This document shows, in pieces, positions 57,701-64,000 of a stretch of DNA of 64,000 nucleotides. The number at the start of each line of letters is the position of its first letter. The first letter of the stretch is position 1. The notes below the pieces were generated by a model. The model worked only from the letters and a program-made list of their open reading frames with translations. It ran no database searches and was not told the DNA's origin. A program made the translations under genes and the position numbers. Source of the DNA: Symbiodinium natans (Eukaryota; Sar; Dinophyceae; Suessiales; Symbiodiniaceae); the NCBI GenBank assembly GCA_905221605.1, contig CAJNDS010002490.1, positions 472,501 to 536,500 on the forward strand, in the 5' to 3' direction.

Positions 57701-58014
57701 CTCAAGGTATTGAAATGGTTGTCAACAATTCAGACCTTGTTGCATATTTGGTGGCAGCAATTATACTCTGGGAACTGGCATGGTGCCTCTTTCGACGGCT
57801 GTATAAATGGCTGTGGATAAAGAAAGCGGTGGTTATTCCTGCGAGTGCCACTTTGTATACAACAGTGGGTGGGAACTGTATGCACGCAAGCAGCGACTGT
57901 GATGTTCTGCGATATTCACAACTCAGGGCTAAAACGCTTTGTAAGCATTGCCTCAAGGATGGCTGGGTGGTGAATGCTGAGTTCCTTGGTGAGGAACGGG
58001 CCGCTGGAACGTGA
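48793..58014 (+). CDS. Copia gag-pol polyprotein, 3,073 residues, with methyltransferase-like and 2OG-oxygenase-like domains
   Basis: The frame is open from 48763, but the first ATG (GCCATGG context) is at 48793; residue numbers count from it. Domains in order: gag with a possible coiled coil (about 150-180) and a Copia-type capsid region (about 421-656); a C-x9-C-x5-C-x3-H finger (704-724); a CCHC knuckle (734-747); two aspartic-protease-like motifs, DTAATH (863) and DSGASH (1024); a cytosine-methyltransferase-like domain (about 1217-1440: HLFSG, GGPPC at 1274-1278, MESPGDP); integrase with HHCC (1518-1533) and D1557, D1707, E1743, the last two spaced D-x35-E; a 2-oxoglutarate/Fe(II) oxygenase-like domain (about 2037-2200: HRD at 2106-2108, H2174, R2183); reverse transcriptase (D2464, YVDD 2574-2577); RNase H (D2763, E2803, D2841); and a C-terminal tail with two hydrophobic stretches (about 2923-2943 and 2980-3008) and a Cys/His cluster (3029-3053). 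Polyprotein processing by its protease is expected. The extra domains are called from motifs alone. Confidence 0.9.
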   Translation: MDMMRRRSEPGLSPTANEAEGNRGDGGEDRQQMVQALTDGREVAMIQPTPQVENEVVPVQAANPFWSERAQEEMRLRQSRPASLPASGGDRSGEGTRRPPSLQDLLGQEPAPVERPSSGLMGQMERGTIGGVQADEELIPDVSGEEQTEDMAVVKRALKELLVQTKELGNRLHRVEEKSYTSAASGSASRARSSGVVDANTAYPLGMTPEKQYLPGQVFYTDGMGGFWTVLPDGTWLPIEGYDLPKGCDLQSLPGSRKGDVQVEDEKEVPMMHVAEGKKPSRLPPLNYPTGGPASGGYASGPPGLTHVPIISVPSGVDGSVAPAGNQPGFVSARETATQENSAGSGGYTMVDDVPYRWKMVAGKLELEKVPLTAVTPGIGHGLPQGPGGRVSLPPGAVVPRGMPITGDSSGTERPEALGKHVMSLPTLADYTPSNPTALGDWIAMIEPMLSSLTDTGRVWWQCVYSKAYQAYAKWLSVSPLERLGIKAELEGLKVVQTVHVLLEQRAVSLLLQAIPERLKTEIVSTRMLGSVMIFYKLLTVYQPGGANERSTMLNFLVQPSSATSISEAIKGVRQWAQWRSRLRELRASEPDATLLIKGLDALSSALLAKHPTVHFRVASFREKLGVDYSPTSETATQLAEMLQAEFELLLHSAGEQEVKQDSDAKKRARLNKAQKGTGDETEEGDKGKGKGKRYSGDGERPFCWIYGKTDAGCKFGARCKFRHDKDSLERGRCFECGAVGHLQPQCPYKDGASSNVDSNPERSRSKGNSPKGGKGGKGAKWGNAKKAEVAEGGDETANAGLDKGSASPSSPSTPNQVLAEALEVLKSMKLSSAQSASSGDPSVRMLCGSGLFQQEGRVALVDTAATHLVRTLFPWECLPDTTVMVQSALGGVAMRITEKGTLIREDNGPLIIPLWLILEFGANLTVINGMCHVGAKSSLDQLLWFEHGCLVMDYKTAEKMVLHAERQRASWSHSQWRNGRADCGVGSSDATLLPKQGEGRGVCVLHVARVSDTNECSGMGMLDSGASHPLRSLRPGEQLPQQKVLVSLAVGSREMCITPGGTLVTPEMVDPLVPIGKASALVGLRVQWRGGKCTASHPVLGELRVRDLNGCPCLEKEVALQIIDEMDWCSPKQALKVARMVQGCPNTDNEVAVKTSLQSAARTASANEEEFVQACWRFLRWYYGDIPENMLMELLPRGDIAALPFNRHKRRRLARAKRVVVHLFSGKQKWHFPSRDVEVLELDLTKGGDLHNSSVWKYLLHLAAEGKVVAVVGGPPCRTVSRLRGEDGGPPVLRRRCGPERLGLKSLPWPHQELAQKDGVLLLKMLFLYDVAVHSRCGTAEVINGSSVFFGMESPGDPELIGKDFSQNGKTVLSAEDLVDGSQEGLSSPTFWSWPEVKSFCERYGMYAAHFDQGALGHALVKPTTFLVSDMELWESLEQVRVVVPWSATFASTLEERMGQSSIWARWAFGLVKRIRHRLAQWLHESDAERAAMVSKKEEREGTLRRLTAEERAFRDHCLRGHIPFRRDCQICVSAAGKERRHLRRKHGDAYTLSLDLAGPYKFSKDAHQQKPRHAVIGVYQFPMLDPNVGRPPEKEEDADEVEDQVVDDGAGVGEWLGDAVANFEEEDSAPVEPAPVLEAEVLKIQASEKSWKELKDHLTQPVRMINFVMVEPIVDKQQTTVLSAVQRMMVRLQRHGYPVLRIHSDRAGEFVNARFRSFCETRLIYRTTGDPGVPQTNGRAEACVGLFKRGVRSLLKEARLGPAYWALAARHWSMLRWQKAERELGLNPKALLPFGAQIQVKRRPWELLGPDGTKKGRQWVDRTQPALLLGPCDDLPGGYWVEAQGTAKDPDELVLFPCTTIFSNIKEPPDLELEGVVEEQEPSPPEHRLKGKKPALRFADEEGPPLPPPRDPPVRHRLNEKSPASSLRGHVGSLRLLRKRGESPPLEIFEDDMQGLGELEENADVEDNVPGDEYWPTCCSPHENAYLVCKSETAEDGTQLEKEEQKAKSMYERSMYDYVDCEELLEGIVYPKRVNRRGGINNWCTSTRALVLGHYTHGGVCGITKETHRRPWLCRYLASFVRHHNPEAKFSALQISCNAPVSLHRDSHNEKHCCNYVCGFGDYKDGQLWVEDEKVLEEGAEVVEQSYGKKVLPGKLVDIHWSFMSFFPRKLHGPMPWKGNRVSLTGYTPVFVERLSYKDRCYLLQCKFPLPEPQAEEGEKRKWLKMTLKETSLDDLAEEVDYAVFEAHQWALEEHLSIRRLIAEQECCVLDEFHGSANESNGEKGSETREWLVKAKRAEEQLSKFLVKAAQVQQMVQENTALEAAEEVEFLQTKTIPTQEAMQELEKWRESLSDEVTSLVKELEVVEPTTQEKLDKLAEEPNAPVIEYVPSLVVFTRKQGTGRRRARICACGNFISSTAATEYEGPRSLSRHSLYAPGLDSTTFRCQVRHAAYMVWIIAGLDISKAFLTAPMNRAQREGRLVVVQPPRAAVKLGLCTKEERWIVRKALYGLAESPAAWVEWRDQRLQGMSWVSKDGQAMSFQRSNADPSLFLIMAQEKLEGTSKLVGTMGLYVDDFLMAGTMTVLREALEQIRKEWKTSEPEFCGPGCGDGFLKFLGVQIWYRNGSFFLNQEDFVRDLLNRRGYQIDETGKGSNLPMVKETPGEEEEVDIPSLRAAQGAVGEFLWVAIKTRPDLAFCTSQLSLWTSRRPRFVVKKAEEVFRYLAATPTLGLTFGAIATCEKERNEVLRYGRGVKVVESYADASFAAGENEKSHSGAVVVWGDCPVMWATQRQSTVALSTAEAELHASIEGATMIQSCTPIIAALVGTGEESLQKVLYTDSVSTCSIIQYPAGSWRTRHLRIRAAGVRSLVDRGYMVIAHLRGEYMIADLLTKLMSGQVYAKQKALWGLRLLVQGTDLKKASLAMAVMMVAASLQGMAIGGEEVSTAGFFCSEEGVCKVANTSTVMVLAQGIEMVVNNSDLVAYLVAAIILWELAWCLFRRLYKWLWIKKAVVIPASATLYTTVGGNCMHASSDCDVLRYSQLRAKTLCKHCLKDGWVVNAEFLGEERAAGT

Positions 58015-58188
58015 ATTTTCCAAGTGCGAGGTGAAGAAATCCTCAATGGTAAAGGATTCAGCCAATGAGCTGAAGGTTCGTCCTGGATGACGTTAAACCA
58101 TAATGTGCATTTCAAGCAGCTGGCTGCTGCCTAAATGGCGGTTTTTGGCCAAAGATCTGCACCTCCAATGTGTCCTAGGAAATCCTAG

Positions 58189-58199
58189 GACAGGGGGAG
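58189..58199 (+). other. Polypurine tract
   Basis: GACAGGGGGAG directly precedes the right LTR, as expected for the plus-strand primer of LTR elements. Confidence 0.8.
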
Positions 58200-58428
58200 T
58201 GCGGAGCTGCAATTGGTATTGTAGAAAGGAGTTGGTATTGGAAGTTCAAGGGTCAATGAACCCGATAATCGTTGGCTCAAGCCATGACCAAAGCGGTCAA
58301 AGGTTTCGTAAAAAGTGTGCCCTTGGTTTGGGGTCTTGCTGTTCGGTTGTTGGTTGTTCCAGGGGTAATAAGGGCTTCTGTTGGGGTTGACTGTCTTGTT
58401 CCCTGTCCTCCTTCGGTTGCCCCCCGTA
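58200..58428 (+). repeat. 3' LTR of the Copia element, 229 bp
   Basis: Identical by eye to the left LTR. Followed by the CCCGA target duplication at 58429-58433. Confidence 0.95.
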
Positions 58429-58645
58429 CCCGAAACACCTCCCCCCCCCCCCCCCAAAAGGAAAAAAAACCTTAAAAAACTAAACCCTGCGGACTTTATA
58501 CCCTTTTTCCCCGCCCAAAAACTCGAAACCCCCTAAACCCTACACCCGTAAACCTCTCCCCCCCCGCCCCCACACCCCCCACAAAAAAAAGAGACCCTAA
58601 ACCCTAAACCCTAAACCCCAAGACCCTTCCGGAGTCTAATCCGCA

Positions 58646-58706
58646 CTGTGGGCGCGACGCCCACGAAGCCCGAGATGGCGCCATTGAAGATCAGTGAAGG
58701 GTTGAC
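58646..58706 (-). CDS. Possible exon of a transporter-like protein (VNPSLIFNGAISGFVGVAPT)
   Basis: After an AG acceptor (TTACAAG) the minus strand reads VNPSLIFNGAISGFVGVAPT, with a GT donor after CCCACA. The N-G-x-x-x-G-x-V pattern recalls the NGxLAGLVxIT segment of ammonium transporters, but 20 residues are too few to be sure. Telomere-like tracts lie on both sides. Confidence 0.35.
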
Positions 58707-59744
58707 CTTGTAAGGGTTTAGGGTTTAGGGTTTAGGATACCCCCTTAATTAAGGGTTTAGGGTTTAGGGTTTAGGGTTTCGGGGTTTCGGGGTTTCGGGG
58801 TTTAGGGTTTAGGGTTGAGGGGTTCAGGGCAGTAGGGTTTAGGGATCAGTGAAGTATTATTATAGTCCCAATTATAATCCCATTAAGGACTGTTAGGATA
58901 AAGGAATCAAATGCTCTTGGGCTCTTTGGGAACCCCAAACCCTAAACCCTAGAACCCTTAACCCTAACCCAAACCCCTAAACTCCAAACCCTAAACCCTA
59001 AACCCCAAAGCCCCTAAACCCTAAGTTCCATTGGCGCCGGAAAGCCGTCTCAAGGTAAACCCTTCACTAACCCAAAACCCTAAACCCTTCATTCATATGA
59101 TTGATTCTCGGGTTTCAGGGCTTCGATTTTAGGTTTCTTAGGGTTTGAAGGCTTTAGCGGTTTGGGGTTTAAGGTTTAGGGTTTATAAATAGGGTTTAGG
59201 GTTCCAGGCGTCCTCCTGGGGCTAGGGAAAGGCTTTGCAGGACCCTAAACCCTAAACCCTAAACCCCAACCCCTTCTGACCGAGGATGGGGCCATCTTGG
59301 TTGGCAGCTTCCAGCAGGACAGCCCATGGGATTGGAGATAACACGAGGCTTATTTTCTCGATTCTGGCTTGCTTGGGTTTTATGGCGTGTGGACCGAGGT
59401 GCAGCTGTTGAGGCTATTGTCCCTAGTCCCTAAACCCTAAACCCTAGGGTGTTCATTCCTTCAGCCCTCGAAGCTCCGGGTTTGAGGCTCAGAAGGTCTA
59501 GGGGGTGAAGATAGTGTCGCGTTAAGGTGGAAGGTGAGAATCCTCAGCACTACAACCCTAAACCACAAAAAAAACATCCTAAACCCTTAGCCCTAGACCC
59601 TCAACCCTAGGAAGCTCAACTCTAGTAGGGGCTTTTGGGGTCTTCTTCGAATTGCTGTGAGCGCAGAAGCCGCATGTCGGCACAAGGCGCGTGGCGGGAC
59701 GATGCTTCCCCTGATTGGACTCCTGGACCCTCAGGCTTGAAGGG

Positions 59745-59860
59745 AGGGTTTAGGGTTTAGGGTTTAGGGTTTAGGGTTTAGGGTTTAGGGTTTAGGGTTT
59801 AGGGTTTAGGGTTTAGGGTTTAGGGTTTAGGGTTTAGGGTTTAGGGTTTAGGGTTTAGTG
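59745..59860. repeat. Interstitial telomere-like array, (TTTAGGG) about 16 units
   Basis: Almost perfect units. Further arrays lie at 60425-60480 (CCCTAAA) and 60593-60655 (TTTAGGG). Confidence 0.97.
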
Positions 59861-59999
59861 TAAGGGCCCCATATTCTGCAAATAGGGGCTTCATGACCCC
59901 AAATCAACCTTCATGAGCCCGAACAAGGGAGTATGGGCCCCCCTCCCTTCCACCCCTTTCGGCTCCTTATGTTTAAACTTCGGGATGTTCCCCCTTATA

Positions 60000-60280
60000 C
60001 TACTTGGAGTTTCATGGGTACTTATAACCACAGTCATCAGTCTACTTATCACCTACTTTGGGGACTTGGGGGGCTTGTAAGTACCGCTACTTGAAGGTTC
60101 ATGGTACTTACTAACCAATTATAACTGGGCTTATAACCCTACTTATAATTGGGATAACCCCCAAAAAAGGCCCTTTAGGGGTATTATAAGTAGGGTTATA
60201 AGTACAGTTATAATTGGTTAGTAAGTACCATGAACCTTCAAGTAAAGTTAGGGTTATAAGTACCTGAACCTCCAAGTAGC
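60000..60280. mobile_element. Family A foldback with a second copy nested inside
   Basis: Outer arms TACTTGGAGTTTCATGG and CCTGAACCTCCAAGTAG enclose a complete inner copy (60087-60244, CTACTTGAAGG to CCTTCAAGTA). The inner copy closely matches that at 27617-27773. Confidence 0.75.
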
Positions 60281-61438
60281 AGTCCTTCATAAGGATTTTA
60301 GTGCCCCCCCCCCCCATTCGAGTCCCTATTCAGGACTGTTCGTATCAGGGGGAACATACTCAAGATGAACTGCTCAAAGAACCCAATCACGAGTAAGTGC
60401 TCTTTTCCCTAAACCCAAAACCCAAAACCCAAAACCCAAAACCCTAAACCCTAAACCCTAAACCCTAAACCCTAAACCCCGAATCAAGCTCTCTGGGTGT
60501 GGCTCCTGTCGTGTGATGAGGATTGAAACTTCTGATGTGATACTGAAGAGCTATTCTTCACATTCGGCAGTTCACAGAACGACTAGAGAGGGTTTAGGGT
60601 TTAGGGTTTAGGGTTTAGGGTTTAGGGTTTAGGGTTTAGGGTTTAGGGTTTAGGTCATTCTGGGATCGGGCCTCGGGTCTCCCTTTTTTTGCGGTGGTGT
60701 TACAGGCGGGTTTAGGGTTTAGGGTTCAGGGTTTAGGGCTTAGTTGGGGTGTAAGAGCCTAGGGCTTAGAGCTCGTGGTCAGGAGAGACAGCACCAAAAA
60801 GAAGCCCAAACGACTCCTGGGGTACTAGTACATCACTGGGGAACACGCCCTACTATGCGCTTGAGGGATGATAGAAAAAAGGGTCCCCCGAGCCAAAAGA
60901 GTACAACATTCGGGGTCCAGGGTAGCAGCCAGCCCCGTTGGAAATCCCTAGACCCTGCACCCTAAAGGTCTGGAGGTTCAGGGGCTTGATTAGGGTTTCG
61001 GGTTTAGGGCAAGCCGATAGCTGGAATGGCTCTTTGGGCGGTGAATATATTTCAGGCTTTTTGCAGGATCGAGAAAGGGGCAGATAAGGTTTCCTAAACC
61101 CTAAACCCTAAACCCTAAACCCTTATTCGTGCTAGGATCCTGTGTTGCAATCCATGGCTCATGCTTATGGGCTTCGGTGCTTTATTTGTCAAGACTCCGA
61201 CCCCTATACCCCAAACTTGTATTTTCTTCTGCGGCCGCGGCAAATGACGTGTTTTGGTAGAGCTCGACATATCCACCCCCTGGGGATGAGTATTCTGGAT
61301 AATATTCTGGGACGTAGATCCAAAGAATCCAACGGCCTTTCATTCTGAAAAAAAAGTGATAGCTTATAAGTAATCACATTGAAGATTTCTGTCCATACAG
61401 TATAAGTTTAAGGAACATCCCTTTGTTGGATTCTCTAG

Positions 61439-61590
61439 GCCGTCTTGCTTTTGCGAAGCATCCACACGAGCGTGTGGACAGCATAATCCGACGAGCTGTC
61501 TATTTCTCTAAGCGGGACAGCCGCATGCACCCCTGCAACAAAGTGGCAGTTCGCCGCTGTGTAAACGCTGCTCTGCAAGATTTGTGAGCC
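61439..61590 (+). CDS. Possible terminal exon, unknown protein
   Basis: After TTCTCTAG the plus strand reads RLAFAKHPHERVDSIIRRAV and continues with charged, Cys-containing sequence (KVAVRRCVNAALQDL) to a TGA. About 50 residues, no recognised domain. If real it would be the only host coding block on the plus strand. Confidence 0.25.
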
Positions 61591-62451
61591 TGTTCACTTC
61601 ATGGCCAGGGACGCTGCAGCAGCTAAAGCATAGTTGCGGGAGCCGCTTCTGAGCAGAGATCCAGGAACAAAATTCAAAGGTGAGTTTAGCTCAGCACCCA
61701 AGGCGTACTTGTTCTTGGTATCATGATCAGTAAGTAGAAATAGTCTATCAGTATCGCAACTATTCTCAATCGCTGCTGCTAGTCGAGTAGTAGTTCCTGC
61801 TAGAAGAAGTAGTATCTTTTTCAGTTGCCTGTGGAACGTAAAACTGCAACAGGACCCCAAACCCTAAACCCTAAACTGGGTATCTTATCGACATAAAGAG
61901 GGATCCGAACTCATGCGGCGGACACATCTAGGGTTTAGAGTTTGAGCTCCCAGCCCTACCGTAAGTCCAACCTCCAACCATCCTCACAAGAAGTCCTGTG
62001 GAAGAACCCTGAACCCTAGACCCTAAGCCCTAAACCCTCAGTACTCCAAAACCCAGGAAATTTTGAGGAATCGAGCAGGATTCGGACCTCTTCTTCGCCC
62101 AGGCCCCATCTAAAAGCTAAAAGTTCGGTGCTCCTTCTCCGTGGCTCAGGGTCCCTCAACCCTAAACCCTAAACCCTAAACCCAAAACCCTCCTCAGATT
62201 CGTGGCTCGTAGACTGAAAGCCGAATCCCACGGCCATGGGCCCTGAAACACAGAAATCTTGACTTCTAAACCCTAAAACCCTAAACCCTAGACCCTAAAT
62301 CCCAAACCCTAAACCCCAAACCCCAAACCCTAAACCCTACACCCTAAAGCCTAAAACACTAAACCCCTAAAACCCGAAACCCTAAGCCCCAAACCCTGAA
62401 CCTACACAACCTCTGAGACCGGCGCCAACTTATGATACGGAGCACCGCCTA

Positions 62452-62691
62452 CCTACTTGGAGGTTCATGGTACTCATTAACCAACTACAACTGTACTTAT
62501 AAGGGTTTAGGGTTTAGGGTTCAGGGTCTAGAACTGTACTTGCAACTGTACTTCTAACCATGTTAGGCACTTAGGGGGCTTATGGGCTCGTTATAAGTAC
62601 AGTTATAATTGGAAACAAGTAAACCCTAAACCCTAAACCCTAAACCCTAAACCCTAAACCCTAAACCCTAAACCCTAAACCTCCAAGTAGG
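62452..62691. mobile_element. Family A foldback interrupted by two telomere-like tracts
   Basis: Left end CTACTTGGAGGTTCATGG at 62452 and right end CCTCCAAGTAG at 62681-62691. A short TTTAGGG tract (62503-62529) breaks the left arm, and a CCCTAAA array (62628-62679) breaks the right arm. Confidence 0.8.
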
Positions 62692-62699
62692 CGCTTGCC

Positions 62700-64000
62700 G
62701 AGATCTGGGAGCACATGGCTATGCCAGGAGCTCCTTAAAAAAGCCCAGGGGCTGCTTGGCTCTCTAGGGCTTAGGGCTTAGGGCATAGGGTTTAGGGTTT
62801 GGGGTTACGGTTTGGTGTTGAGGGCTTAGGGCCGAGGGCGTTGTGCTGATCAGCAGATCTCTATTTTCTCCGGAATGCCACGAGTGAACACATAATCCCG
62901 ACACGTCACAGCCCTACCCCAACTTTCATGAACGTGATCCGCATTGTTGAGGTTTTAGGGTTTGGGGTTGAGGGTTTCAGGTTTAGGGACCTGATTTCCG
63001 AATTCCCTACTAAGCACTCGCAAGGAAGTGAAGCTACCTAGAGGATCTAGAGGTCACCGAGTAAAACTGTGCTAGGCTCTCTGCGTGCTAGCACGTGCCT
63101 TAGGGCTAGGGCTCGGGGTTTCAAGCAGTGGTTGTTCCTGGTGTGGGGCGTTGCTAAATGTATGGCAAAGCTGCACTGCAGAGCAACTGCAGCATGCACT
63201 TCAGAATGGGCAATGCAACCACCATGCAGGCATCAGCTACACGGCTACACTAAGTCAGGTGAATAGTTCCCATGCTTTGCAGAGGAGGTGTGCGCGGAGC
63301 TTACTTCACCCGGACATAAACTCATTCGGGGGTTTCCGAAATTAGGGGGGGGGGGTACCTTATTGGGCCCTTTTTTGAAAGGGAATCCTACTATTAGGGG
63401 TACTAATTAGTGTTCATTGTCTTGTTAATTCTTTTGGGAGGGGTGGTGTTCTGAGGCGGGTATTTAAAAAACAAAACTAAAGAAGTATATACATAGAAAA
63501 TTCATACATATGTGCTAATTGTTTGTCTGTTTTTTTGGGTGGCGGGGGAGGGGAAGCTGGGTCTTTTGAAGTTGTGGTTGCTGACGCGAAATCACTAGCC
63601 GCTATTGCTCTGAAAGCCCTACCCTACCCACCATGAAACACAATTGCCTATTTGAGAAAAGATTTACGCCCACTTACTACTCCTGCTAACGCCCCTAGGT
63701 ATCGATTTCGGACTTCGGCTGAAAGCTCCGCTGGAAAAACACCTGACGCCAAGAAGAGGGCTTCTTTTCAAAGCAAAAACTTGAAAGTCGAAAGTCCGTG
63801 GCGACGGACTAAGACTTTCGGTTCAAGAATCAAGCCCCTCGAAACCCTCGTACGGTCACATCTACCTTTGCGGAACTTTGCTGGATTTGGGGGTGTCAAG
63901 GTCTGCCTAAGGGTGTTTAGGGCCCTAAACCCCAAACCCCAAACGCCAAACCCCAAACCCTAAACCCTAAACCCTAAGCCCTAAGCCCTGGCACCTTGGA
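62700..64000. other. Stretch with no recognised gene
   Basis: Mixed unique sequence with small telomere-like tracts at 62767-62835 and 63920-63990. A weak minus-strand island near 62950-62850 (RDYVFTRGIPEKIEIC) and frames at 63085-63345 and 63652-63963 show no recognisable domain. Confidence 0.4.

Larger units (their letters stand above)
48502..58428 (+). mobile_element. Ty1/Copia LTR retrotransposon, looks whole and very young
   Basis: The element spans both 229-bp LTRs with a 5-bp target duplication. Internal parts in order are a primer-binding site, one long gag-pol reading frame, a polypurine tract and the right LTR. The order protease, integrase, reverse transcriptase, RNase H marks the Copia family. 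I see no breaks in the reading frame and no difference between the LTRs, so the insertion should be very recent. It landed in degenerate telomere-like sequence between the 1.27-kb duplication and the next telomere-like region. It is on the plus strand, opposite to all host genes recognised here. Confidence 0.95.

Overview
The window looks like nuclear DNA of a dinoflagellate, most likely a Symbiodiniaceae-type alga. The reasons are the TTTAGGG-type repeat, very small exons whose best splice sites include GC and GA donors, a divergent histone H3, host genes that all lie on one strand, and a large Copia polyprotein with extra domains. No rRNA, tRNA, spliced-leader RNA gene or CRISPR array was recognised.

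Region 1 (about 1-18.1 kb) is GC-rich and holds at least four multi-exon genes, all on the minus strand. In transcription order they are: a low-complexity, Lys/Ala/acidic-rich protein of unknown function (about 18.1 to 14.25 kb), a divergent histone-H3-fold protein (9.3 to 8.4 kb), a cytosine-C5 DNA methyltransferase with motifs I, IV, VI, VIII and X readable exon by exon (8.05 to 6.4 kb), and a zinc-finger plus hAT-transposase-like protein (4.8 to 0.05 kb). Repeats and foldback elements separate them. Some introns are made of degenerate TTTAGGG repeats. The clearest is a 51-bp GT-AG intron in the methyltransferase gene.

Region 2 (about 18.9-48.5 kb) opens with a seven-copy tandem repeat of about 120 bp. 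It then becomes a patchwork of interstitial telomere-like tracts in both orientations, small foldback elements, homopolymer runs and short coding-like islands. Six islands on the minus strand (25.57 to 21.88 kb) splice in phase into one complete cyclic-nucleotide-binding domain. Further membrane-helix islands with plausible splice sites lie at 32-45 kb. So at least part of this region is one or more genes with tiny exons inside introns stuffed with telomere-like repeats. A caspase-like fragment lies at 39.8-40.3 kb, a diverged duplication at 35-36.8 kb, and a 1.27-kb tandem duplication at 45.6-48.1 kb.

Region 3 (48.5-58.4 kb) is an LTR retrotransposon of the Copia family on the plus strand. 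It looks whole: identical 229-bp LTRs, a 5-bp target duplication, a half-tRNA-type primer site and a single long gag-pol reading frame. Besides gag, protease, integrase, reverse transcriptase and RNase H, the polyprotein carries a cytosine-methyltransferase-like domain and a 2-oxoglutarate/Fe(II) oxygenase-like domain that recalls TET/JBP enzymes. This is the most striking item in the window.

Region 4 (58.4-64 kb) returns to telomere-like tracts, foldback elements and a few coding-like islands. Two foldback elements (34.7 and 62.5 kb) are split by telomere-like tracts, which suggests that such tracts are inserted into existing sequence.
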